From Aphodousia faecalis (GTDB taxonomy: Bacteria; Pseudomonadota; Gammaproteobacteria; Burkholderiales; Burkholderiaceae_F): a DNA stretch of 15,813 nucleotides. The notes beneath the pieces were generated by a model. It was not told the DNA's origin, made no database searches, and saw nothing but the letters and a program-made list of their open reading frames with translations. The stretch spans positions 1-15,813 of the forward strand of contig DVGM01000052.1 of assembly GCA_018712705.1 (NCBI GenBank), in the 5' to 3' direction. The translations under genes and the position numbers were made by a program. Positions 7,006 to 13,208 of the stretch are shown here, one piece after another (within the stretch, counting starts at the first letter, position 1; each line of letters begins with the position of its first letter).

Positions 7006-7040
7006 AAAAAAAGTGTGGCTTACCGAAAAGCCACACTTTT
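7006..7040 (-). terminator. Attenuator terminator hairpin in the thrS leader
   Basis: Perfect 13-bp stem: minus-strand 5' arm AAAAGTGTGGCTT (7040-7028), 6-nt loop, 3' arm AAGCCACACTTTT (7021-7009), with U residues continuing to 7006, seven in all. It ends 34 nt before the thrS ATG and lies downstream of the predicted thrS promoter, so it must be read through for thrS expression. It would also stop transcripts arriving from the upstream alcohol dehydrogenase gene. Confidence 0.92.
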
Positions 7041-7088
7041 AATTTTGAATGATTTTCAAGCAACACAAGCGGGCTCGTTAGCAAATTG

Positions 7089-7133
7089 TTAACGAGTTGT
7101 TGTAGTTCGGAGAGTATTGCGACTCAGAATCAC
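7089..7133 (-). CDS. Threonine-rich leader peptide of thrS (14 aa)
   Basis: Reading frame GTG ATT CTG AGT CGC AAT, then ACT CTC CGA, then ACT ACA ACA ACT CGT TAA, giving MILSRNTLRTTTTR. Five of 14 residues are Thr, four of them consecutive and next to the stop codon. AGGA (complement of 7142-7145) lies 8 nt before the GTG, which is good spacing. The predicted transcription start is about 23 nt upstream. The Thr codons (7095-7106) directly precede and overlap attenuator segment 1, exactly where a ribosome starved for charged tRNA-Thr would stall. The peptide itself is probably non-functional; translation of the run is the signal. A chance run of four Thr codons in such a position is unlikely but not excluded. 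Confidence 0.78.
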   Translation of the reverse strand: MILSRNTLRTTTTR

Positions 7134-7162
7134 TTGAAAATTCCTATTAAACTGACGGGGTT

Positions 7163-7192
7163 ATTTTAGCCCTCGCAAAAGCGCTTTGTAAA
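7163..7192 (-). promoter_or_regulatory. Sigma-70-type promoter of thrS
   Basis: On the minus strand: -35 TTTACA (7187-7192, 5 of 6), 18-bp spacer, -10 TAAAAT (7163-7168, 5 of 6). Predicted start near 7156 gives a leader of about 183 nt that includes the Thr leader peptide and attenuator. It lies in the gap after the alcohol dehydrogenase gene. Confidence 0.65.
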
Positions 7193-7214
7193 GCACTGCA
7201 ATGAGCAGTTTTGC

Positions 7215-8357
7215 TTAAAACACACTTTTGTATATAGCCAAAACGTCTTCAGAGGTCAATTTTTTAAATTGCCCGATCGTACCCGTTCGAGCACAAGCAC
7301 TCTTTGCACATTCTTCAAGCGCCTCTTGAGTTAACCCGAAGTCAGAGAGTTTTGTAGGCATCTTAATCGCCGCATAGAAGGCCTGCAGTTTGGCAATCCC
7401 CTCTTCAAGCGTCTCAACGCCCATCACTTTCTTTGCAAAACGCTGCATACGGGCGGGGTTCACCTCCGCCACATAACGAAGCCATGCCGGTGTAATCACC
7501 GCAAGTCCGGCGCCATGGGTAATCGTCGGGTCAAAAGCCGACAGTTCGTGCTCCATCGCGTGACAGGCCCAATCTTCGACCTGCCCCAAACCGTAGTAGC
7601 CGTTATGAGCCCAGCTGCCCACCATGGCGACCTGACACCAGGCGTCGTAGTCACTGTGGTTTTCAAGCAACTTCGGTCCCATTTCCATGGCCGTGCGAAT
7701 GGCGGCCTCCGCTTGGCCGCTCACAAACTCCACATGCTCCGTATTGGTGAAATAGCGCTCAAAGATGTGGCTGATCATGTCAACGACACCGGCCGCGATC
7801 TGGTTCTCAGGCAACGTAAAGAAAAGTTCCGGATTAACCACAGAGATCAACGGACGAATTTTTTCGCTCGCGGTTCCAAGCTTGAGTCCATTGTGGTTAA
7901 TCACCATGCGGATTGACTGCTCACTGCCGGCGGCAGGAATAGTCAGTACACAGGCCACGGGGATAGCATCGGTGATAGCCACGCCTTTGGTGAAAAAGTC
8001 CCAGGCATCGCCATCGTATTTTGCCCAGGCCGCCGCCACTTTGCAGGTATCAATAACACTTCCGCCGCCGATCGCCAAAAGGGCATCCACTTGAGAGTCC
8101 ACCGCAATCTTTTTAACCTTGGCCGCAAAATCCAACGTGGGATTGGCACGCACGCCACCGATTGTGAAATACTCAATGCCGACTTCTTCCAAAGAGGTCT
8201 GGACAGCGGAAACAGTTCCGTTTTTCAAAGCGCTGCCGCCACCGTAGACAATCAGCACCTTGCCGATATTTTCTTTTTTGAGAGCCTCACCCAATTTCTT
8301 ATGTTCATCACGACCGAAAAGAATCCAGGTGGGATTGCAGTAATTAAAGTTCAGCAT
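7215..8357 (-). CDS. Iron-containing alcohol dehydrogenase (YqhD/BdhA type)
   Basis: 380 residues, typical for group III Fe-dependent alcohol dehydrogenases. These reduce aldehydes or ketones with NAD(P)H, or the reverse, in the cytoplasm. Seen: the N-terminal dinucleotide-binding half with GKVLIVYGGGSALKNG (33-48) and AIGGGSVIDTCK (95-106); metal ligands by family comparison Asp193 and His197 (VVDMISHIFERYF), His266 (WACHAMEHELSA) and His281 (DPTITHGAGLAVITP). The order of motifs and the GLGQVEDWACHAMEHEL segment fit the YqhD/butanol dehydrogenase branch; substrate cannot be told from sequence. AGGTG lies 6 nt before the ATG. It is a single gene divergent from the M20 hydrolase gene. Its transcript probably ends at the thrS attenuator, as no nearer terminator is visible. 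Confidence 0.95.
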   Translation of the reverse strand: MLNFNYCNPTWILFGRDEHKKLGEALKKENIGKVLIVYGGGSALKNGTVSAVQTSLEEVGIEYFTIGGVRANPTLDFAAKVKKIAVDSQVDALLAIGGGSVIDTCKVAAAWAKYDGDAWDFFTKGVAITDAIPVACVLTIPAAGSEQSIRMVINHNGLKLGTASEKIRPLISVVNPELFFTLPENQIAAGVVDMISHIFERYFTNTEHVEFVSGQAEAAIRTAMEMGPKLLENHSDYDAWCQVAMVGSWAHNGYYGLGQVEDWACHAMEHELSAFDPTITHGAGLAVITPAWLRYVAEVNPARMQRFAKKVMGVETLEEGIAKLQAFYAAIKMPTKLSDFGLTQEALEECAKSACARTGTIGQFKKLTSEDVLAIYKSVF

Positions 8358-8555
8358 AAAGACACCTACAATGAAATTTCTCTGAAGAATCTAGCACAAA
8401 ATTTTAGAGCTCAAAAAGAACATTTTGTCCAAAACAATATCAAGTTGGCATTAGTTTTATCTGTGATACGAATGCATCCCGATCATTTTCCGCTATTTCA
8501 AAAAGCCGACTGAGTTAAAATGAGTGGGTTGACTAACTGCTTAAAGGAAACTCCC

Positions 8556-9854
8556 ATGAGCTCAGAAAAGAAAAATCTGGAACCGGGCTTGCCGCCCCTT
8601 CTTCCCGAAACCAAAACGGTAATGGATACATTGATGGCCGCTGATCTAATCAAAAAGGCTCTTCAATTGGCTGTGGATCAGGACGATCTTTGCTTACAAG
8701 AACAAATTGCCATCACCGAAACCCCCTCCTCTCCCTTCGGTGAAGAAATCCGCGGAAAAGATTTTGTTGAACGTTTTACCAAACTCGGTCTTTTAGATGT
8801 ACACATGGACGAAGTGGGCAATGTGATCGGCCGTCGTCCGGGTGTTGGCCCCGAACCCCGTACCAAACTCATTATTTCAGCCCACTTGGATACGGTGTTT
8901 GCTAAGGACACTAATTTCAAGGTTCGCCAAGAAGGCAACCGCTTCTACGCACCTTCCATCGGTGACGACTCCCGCGGCTTGGCCGGTCTTTTACAAGTCA
9001 TCCGCATGTTCCAAGAGCTCAAGATCCAAACCTTGGGCGACATTATTTTTGTCGCCACGGTCGGTGAAGAAGGCGAAGGTGACTTGCGCGGTGTGAAGCA
9101 TCTTTTCCGCGATCCCAACGTGGATGTGGACGCCTTTATGTCGCTTGACTGGTGTGATCCGAGCGAAGCCATTGTGGGCGCAACGGGAAGTTTGCGCTAT
9201 CGCGTGAGCTTTGACGGCCCCGGCGGACACAGCTATTTGGGCTTCGGACAGCCCTCCGCCATCCACGCCTTGATGCGTACCGGCAAGGTTCTTTGTGATT
9301 TGGAAGTACCCAAAGATCCCAAGACCACCTACACCGTGGGTGTTGTCAAGGGAGGCACGACGGTCAATTCCATCGCCGCGCACGCTTCTATGGATATCGA
9401 CATGCGCAGCACGGAAAACGCGTCCCTTTTAGCCTTGCGCGACAAGATTTTGCCCTGCTTTGAAAAAGCCTGTGAAGAAGAAAACGCTCACTGGGGCATC
9501 ACCGATGAAGCCAACAAGGTGAAAGTTACGGTTACCCCGATCGGCAACCGTCCCGCTGGCCAACAACCCTATGAAAGTCCGGTTTGCCAAGCAATCCGCG
9601 CGGGTCTTCTCGCCTTGGGTCTTCCCCTTCACATGTATGCCTCCACCTCAGGCGACCACAACGTCTCGCTGAGCATGGGTATCCCGAGCTTGGCGATGGG
9701 CGCGGGCGGCCGCAACTGGAAGATGCATACGCTCGATGAAGTCTATGAACACGTGGATGCCTATCAAGGCCCGCAACTCGCGTTCTTAATGGCTTGCGCC
9801 ATGAGCGGTGTTGACGGTGTCACGAAGGGCTTTTTGAAAAAACGCGCACGCTAA
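8556..9854 (+). CDS. M20 family metallohydrolase (peptidase/deacylase)
   Basis: 432 residues. Two-zinc hydrolase of the M20 family (PepT, ArgE, DapE and carboxypeptidase G2 relatives), acting on amide bonds of peptides or N-acyl amino acids; the exact substrate is unknown. Seen: His110 in SAHLDTVF with Asp112, bridging Asp137 in IGDDSRG, catalytic Glu171 and ligand Glu172 in VGEEGEGDLRG, Asp198 in MSLDWCDP, and His391 in KMHTLDE. The dimerisation (lid) domain, about 210-330, begins YRVSFDGPGGHSY. No signal peptide, so cytoplasmic. Start chosen at 8556 because AAAGGA lies 7 nt upstream; the in-frame ATG at 8520 has no ribosome site. The 160-nt gap from the divergent dehydrogenase gene holds only weak promoter candidates (TTGGCA near 8450; TAAAAT at 8516-8521). 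Confidence 0.95.
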   Translation: MSSEKKNLEPGLPPLLPETKTVMDTLMAADLIKKALQLAVDQDDLCLQEQIAITETPSSPFGEEIRGKDFVERFTKLGLLDVHMDEVGNVIGRRPGVGPEPRTKLIISAHLDTVFAKDTNFKVRQEGNRFYAPSIGDDSRGLAGLLQVIRMFQELKIQTLGDIIFVATVGEEGEGDLRGVKHLFRDPNVDVDAFMSLDWCDPSEAIVGATGSLRYRVSFDGPGGHSYLGFGQPSAIHALMRTGKVLCDLEVPKDPKTTYTVGVVKGGTTVNSIAAHASMDIDMRSTENASLLALRDKILPCFEKACEEENAHWGITDEANKVKVTVTPIGNRPAGQQPYESPVCQAIRAGLLALGLPLHMYASTSGDHNVSLSMGIPSLAMGAGGRNWKMHTLDEVYEHVDAYQGPQLAFLMACAMSGVDGVTKGFLKKRAR

Positions 9855-9876
9855 TTTGTCATTAGCCTAAAGTAAC

Positions 9877-9913
9877 AAACGCCTGTCTGGGGAAGTCCTT
9901 AGACAGGCGTTTT
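9877..9913. terminator. Bidirectional terminator between M20 hydrolase and EamA genes
   Basis: Perfect 12-bp stem AAACGCCTGTCT (9877-9888) / AGACAGGCGTTT (9901-9912), 12-nt loop, followed by T-rich sequence on the plus side and a short U-run on the minus side. It lies between the stops of two convergent genes, 22 nt and 4 nt away. Confidence 0.88.
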
Positions 9914-9916
9914 AGT

Positions 9917-10822
9917 TTAACGGGCGCGGTTGGCGACTGCCTTTTGAACCTTTTGATAGGTCTTCCAATGAAAATAACTTTGAAGCAAAACCGAGATGCA
10001 GATCAAAGCCAAGCCAATGTAGAAAGCAAAGTTAAGATCCTTGGCTTCATTGAAAATAATCATGGCCAAAATAATGCTGTAAACGGGTTCAAGGTTGTAG
10101 CTTAAGTTGACGGTAAAGGCAGAAAGTCGTTTGAGTGCCTCGACTTGAAGCGAGAACATGCCAACCGTGCAAAAAGAAGACAAAATCAGAAGATAAATCA
10201 AATCGGACATTGAGGGCACAATTGTCTCAACCGGGAAAAACGACAAATAAAGTGGCAAAAAAGCGCTCATGATGACAAAACTGGCCGCAATCTCATAAAA
10301 AAGAAACGTCATGAGCGGATAGTCAGAGCCCACCCTGCGGTTTTCGATCGTCAGGAACGCGGCGGCGATAGCCGACAGCACCCCCAGAACAATGCCAACC
10401 TGATAGCGCGTATCAAAATGGAAAATGAGCGCGATGCCAATAATCGTCAAAAGACTAAAGGCAATTTCTCTTAAAGAAAAAGCCCTCTTACTCCAAACGG
10501 GATCAATAATGGCGGTAAAGAATCCGAGAGAAGCAAAGCAGACAACACCGATGGACACATTGGAATATTTGATGGAGCCGTAAAAAAGAAGCCAATGCAC
10601 GCAAAGCAAGAGCCCAACCCAAGCAATACGCAGGATATCTTTCAAAGGCAGGCGGATTTGCCCATGCTTGACAAGCAGGTAAAGCAGAAAGAAACCGCTT
10701 GCAAACATCACACGGTACCACACCAATAGGCCTTCATTGAGTGTAATCAAGCGGCCCAACACGCCAGTGAAGCCGGCTAATAATATGGAAAGGTGCAAAA
10801 TCACAAAAGCGTATGAAAGCAT
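9917..10822 (-). CDS. EamA/DMT-family transporter
   Basis: 301 residues, typical for ten-helix drug/metabolite transporters of the inner membrane. Many export amino acids or metabolites; the substrate here is unknown. Seen: two EamA repeats of alternating hydrophobic helices, the first beginning HLSILLAGFTGVLGRLI (about 10-26) with WYRVMFASGFFLLYLL, the second from about 145 with TIENRRVGSDYPLMTFLFYEI and SAFTVNLSYNLEPVYSIILAMIIFNE, the usual signature near helix 9. It ends in a basic tail. The frame stays open far upstream (to 11188), but that part is antisense to the next gene and not membrane-like, so the ATG at 10822, just before the first helix, is preferred. Its ribosome site is weak. 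It runs divergently from the gene at 10959. Confidence 0.92.
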   Translation of the reverse strand: MLSYAFVILHLSILLAGFTGVLGRLITLNEGLLVWYRVMFASGFFLLYLLVKHGQIRLPLKDILRIAWVGLLLCVHWLLFYGSIKYSNVSIGVVCFASLGFFTAIIDPVWSKRAFSLREIAFSLLTIIGIALIFHFDTRYQVGIVLGVLSAIAAAFLTIENRRVGSDYPLMTFLFYEIAASFVIMSAFLPLYLSFFPVETIVPSMSDLIYLLILSSFCTVGMFSLQVEALKRLSAFTVNLSYNLEPVYSIILAMIIFNEAKDLNFAFYIGLALICISVLLQSYFHWKTYQKVQKAVANRAR

Positions 10823-10915
10823 GGCAAAGGCAACATCCAACCGTTTAAAAACGATCGGAATTGTAGCGATATTTTTATTAACAAACTCTTCCCACGATCC
10901 GTTTTTAGCGCTCTG

Positions 10916-10924
10916 TGATATAGT
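10916..10924 (+). promoter_or_regulatory. Extended -10 promoter for the basic-tail membrane protein
   Basis: TGaTATAGT: an extended -10 (TGn) with TATAGT, 5 of 6 to consensus. No good -35 at 16-18 bp, as is common for extended -10 promoters. Predicted start near 10931, about 28 nt before the ATG at 10959. Confidence 0.45.
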
Positions 10925-10958
10925 GAAAAGGTTGGATTTTCCTGAAAAAGGATTGAAA

Positions 10959-11774
10959 ATGAAAAAATCCCAAACAAAGAAAGCCGCCGGCGGCACCCAA
11001 TGGTCAGCCTTGTTTGATGACATTTTTGGGCTCAAAGCCTGGCATGACAAAAAGGGCCGTCGCGATAAAAAACGCATTCCCTGGCAATGGGCTCTGTGGG
11101 GAGCGCTTTTATTTTTCATGTTGGGTTTCCTTATCCCGACGGATTCGGCTTGGATTTTGTTGGTGGCCATTGCGGCGGCTGTCATCATCTATTTTGCCCG
11201 CAGTACCGAAGCGGTTGAAGAGCAAGTATTGCTTTTAACAGACAATCGCACGCCGGCTCAGAAAGAAGCGCACAAACGCCGCGAAGCCGCGAAAGCTCAA
11301 CGGGCATCCGGCACACGCAAACCACGTACGCGTCAAAGTGCCCCCATCTCTCGTCCTGCAGAGACAACTGAAGCAGTAACTTCTGAGGCTCAGGAAGTAG
11401 CCAAACCCTCGGCAACTCAAAGCAGCAAGCCCAAGAAAACAAACCCCACAACCCGTACTCGCAAAGTACAGACTTCAAAGAGCGCAGCTGATACTAAGAC
11501 ACAAGTCACACAGGAACCACCCGCTCAAACAGAAAAAGAACCTGCTGCCACTGTGAGTGCCACGGTCGCAAATAACACAACAGCAACAAAAGAAGTCAAA
11601 AAACCGAGAAAACCGCGTGCGCCGAGAAAAACCAACCGCACGGCTGAAAAAACCAAAAGCCCGACCAAAACGACAGCGCGTAGGCCCAGAAAGCCTAAAG
11701 CAAAAGCCGCTCCTGCTCTGACCTCTCAGGCTCCGGTTGCAACACCTCAACCGTCTGAAAACGCTGATAAATGA
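10959..11774 (+). CDS. Membrane protein with long basic low-complexity tail
   Basis: 271 residues; no family recognised. The start at 10959 has AAGGA 6 nt upstream; the open frame further upstream is antisense to the exporter gene. Layout: a short basic N terminus (1-42), two hydrophobic segments (about 44-59 ALWGALLFFMLGFLIP and 63-80 WILLVAIAAAVIIYFA) forming a probable hairpin in the membrane, then about 190 residues very rich in Lys, Arg, Pro, Ala, Thr and Ser. The tail has repeated KPRKPR-, TRKPRTR- and RRPRKPK-like clusters that resemble AT-hook or histone H1-like tails but lack the GRP core. With both ends cytoplasmic, the tail could bind nucleic acid or ribosomes at the membrane; this is inference. 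It could also be a cell-envelope spacer. Stand-alone gene with its own promoter and terminator. Confidence 0.85.
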   Translation: MKKSQTKKAAGGTQWSALFDDIFGLKAWHDKKGRRDKKRIPWQWALWGALLFFMLGFLIPTDSAWILLVAIAAAVIIYFARSTEAVEEQVLLLTDNRTPAQKEAHKRREAAKAQRASGTRKPRTRQSAPISRPAETTEAVTSEAQEVAKPSATQSSKPKKTNPTTRTRKVQTSKSAADTKTQVTQEPPAQTEKEPAATVSATVANNTTATKEVKKPRKPRAPRKTNRTAEKTKSPTKTTARRPRKPKAKAAPALTSQAPVATPQPSENADK

Positions 11775-11798
11775 GCAGTTGATTAAACCATTTTTTAT

Positions 11799-11834
11799 TA
11801 ACCCATCGTCACGCCAGACGGTGGGTTATTTTTT
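11799..11834 (+). terminator. Intrinsic terminator after the basic-tail protein
   Basis: 12-bp stem TAACCCATCGTC (11799-11810) / GACGGTGGGTTA (11817-11828) with one G-U pair and a 6-nt loop, followed by TTTTTT (11829-11834). The gap from 11835 to 11998 holds no gene; a TATACG at about 11932 is a weak -10 candidate for the permease operon. Confidence 0.9.
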
Positions 11835-11998
11835 GACGCTTTTTAAAAACTCTTTCAAGATTAGTAAATACCCTTAAAGCAATACGCTTATGCCTAGGTG
11901 AACTCCCTATTTTCGATTGTGTTACGCCTCTATACGATGGGCAAAATATGGGTTTGTATCCCAAAAAATTAATTAACTGAACGTGAAAGGAAATACCC

Positions 11999-13177
11999 AT
12001 GTTTGAGGGCATGCTTTTTTACATATTCGTCTGCTTGGCGTTTTTCGCCATCGGCGACTTCTTAGGGGTGGCCACTAAGGCAAAAGTCTCCTCCGTGTTC
12101 GTGAGTCTGCTTTTGTTCTTAATCTTCTTTATGGCCGACTGGATTCCGGATGACGTCATTAATCAGGCCGGTTTAACGCAGATCGGAAAATGGGCCGTGG
12201 GCTTTGTGGTCTTCGGCATGGGCACCACAATCAATATGCGTGAATTGATGGCTGAATGGCGCACGGTGGCAACCGCCTGCTTATCCATGGCTGTCATTTG
12301 GATCGGCATGATTGTGCTCGTTCCCTTGATCGGCTACAACGAAACCATTGTTGCTATTCCGATTATCAATGGCGGTATCGTGGCCACGCAGATCATGACC
12401 TCCGCAGCCATGGAAAATGGCCTCGAAATGGCTGCCGCTTTGGGTACCATTCTCTACGCTGTGCAAAAATTCTTTGGCACGCCCTTTGCCTCTTACTTCG
12501 GTTTGCGCGAAGCCCGCGAAGTGTTGGCCGTGTACCGTCAAACCGGCGTGAACCCCAATAAGGCTCAACCGAAAGCCGGCGAAGAGCCCAAGCTCACTTT
12601 CTTTGATAAGCACAAGAAGTACTACGGTCAGTTTGTCTGCTTGGGCATCACGGCCTTCTTCTCTTGGGTGGCTTGGTGCATCGGTCAATTCACCGGTTTA
12701 AGCTACACGATTTGGTGCTTGATTTTGGGCGCCATCATGGCAACGACGGGTCTTGTGCCGAAAAACATTCTCGCTCAAGCCAAGTCGGGCGGTATCTTTA
12801 ACGTTGCCGTGTTCGCTTCCATCATCCCGAGTTTGGCCAAGATTGAATTGGGCGATCTCATCGTCTTGGGCTACAGCACGGTCATTGTCTTTATCGTTGT
12901 CTTTGCTCTGCTTTATGTCTGCTTCGGTATCCTGCCGCTTTGGAAGGTTCAAGGTCACAAAAACGTTGCCTTGGGTGTGGCCGCCGCTCAGCTTTTGGGC
13001 TTCCCGGCTACCTACCTGATTGCCAACGAAGTGGCAACGGCTGCGGCTGAAAACGAAGAAGAAAAACAAGTTGTTTTGGATGCCATCATGTCGAAGTACC
13101 TTGTGGCCGGTTTCACAACCGTGACCTCGGTTTCCGTCATCATCGCGGGCATCTTCGAAACCTTTATTGTTGCGTAA
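11999..13177 (+). CDS. Multi-pass membrane permease, probably for amino acids or carboxylates
   Basis: 392 residues with about 10-11 hydrophobic helices; family not firmly recognised. AAAGGAAA lies 6 nt before the ATG. Helices begin at residue 5 (LFYIFVCLAFFAIGDFLG) and run to about 155; a charged cytoplasmic loop follows (about 160-205, EAREVLAVYRQ to DKHKKYY), then a second bundle from about 208 to the C terminus. The two halves carry possibly equivalent discontinuous motifs: INGGIVATQIMTSAAMENG and SGGIFNVAVFASIIPS. This two-bundle form recalls sodium-dependent glutamate (ESS/GltS-like) carriers, but I cannot confirm homology. The next gene, 31 nt downstream, encodes a gamma-glutamyl hydrolase-type enzyme, so uptake of a gamma-glutamyl compound or glutamate is the best contextual guess. 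Confidence 0.93.
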   Translation: MFEGMLFYIFVCLAFFAIGDFLGVATKAKVSSVFVSLLLFLIFFMADWIPDDVINQAGLTQIGKWAVGFVVFGMGTTINMRELMAEWRTVATACLSMAVIWIGMIVLVPLIGYNETIVAIPIINGGIVATQIMTSAAMENGLEMAAALGTILYAVQKFFGTPFASYFGLREAREVLAVYRQTGVNPNKAQPKAGEEPKLTFFDKHKKYYGQFVCLGITAFFSWVAWCIGQFTGLSYTIWCLILGAIMATTGLVPKNILAQAKSGGIFNVAVFASIIPSLAKIELGDLIVLGYSTVIVFIVVFALLYVCFGILPLWKVQGHKNVALGVAAAQLLGFPATYLIANEVATAAAENEEEKQVVLDAIMSKYLVAGFTTVTSVSVIIAGIFETFIVA

Positions 13178-13208
13178 CGAATTCTGAACCAAGAGAAAGG
13201 AAAGTATC

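Larger units (their letters stand above)
7006..7156 (-). promoter_or_regulatory. Candidate threonine-responsive transcription attenuator of thrS
   Basis: Four segments can be placed on the minus-strand transcript. Segment 1 CUCGUUA (7096-7090) overlaps the end of the leader peptide. Segment 2 has UAACGAG (7080-7074), pairing with 1 (7 bp, 9-nt loop), overlapping AGCCCGCUU (7075-7067). That stretch pairs with segment 3 AAGUGUGGCU (7038-7029) over 9 bp with one bulged U. Segment 3 is the 5' arm of the terminator (3:4). An outer pairing of AUUUUCAAG (7141-7133) with CUUGAAAAU (7060-7052) would cover the leader peptide start. By the classical model, a ribosome stalled at the Thr codons masks segment 1, frees segment 2 to hold segment 3, and prevents termination. 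The pairings are seen; the mechanism is inferred. Confidence 0.75.

Noticed and set aside
7006..7040. Hairpin before thrS as only the terminator of the alcohol dehydrogenase gene
   Set aside because: It lies 175 nt from that gene's stop, and a better promoter (7163-7192) sits between them, so it is inside the thrS leader; it may serve both.
7049..7143. tRNA-like or cloverleaf RNA gene upstream of thrS
   Set aside because: Stems at 7052-7060/7133-7141, 7074-7080/7090-7096 and 7112-7115/7122-7125 suggest a cloverleaf, but there is no T-loop consensus or CCA end, and arm lengths do not fit; the attenuator explains the pairing better.
8520..8555. Earlier ATG for the M20 hydrolase
   Set aside because: No ribosome site; AAAGGA lies 7 nt before the ATG at 8556.
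10737..10958. N-terminal extension of the basic-tail protein to 10737
   Set aside because: It overlaps the start of the divergent exporter gene, and a good AAGGA precedes the ATG at 10959.
10823..11188. N-terminal extension of the EamA transporter to 11188
   Set aside because: It is antisense to the basic-tail protein gene and its promoter, is not membrane-like, and doubles no family feature; EamA proteins are about 300 residues.
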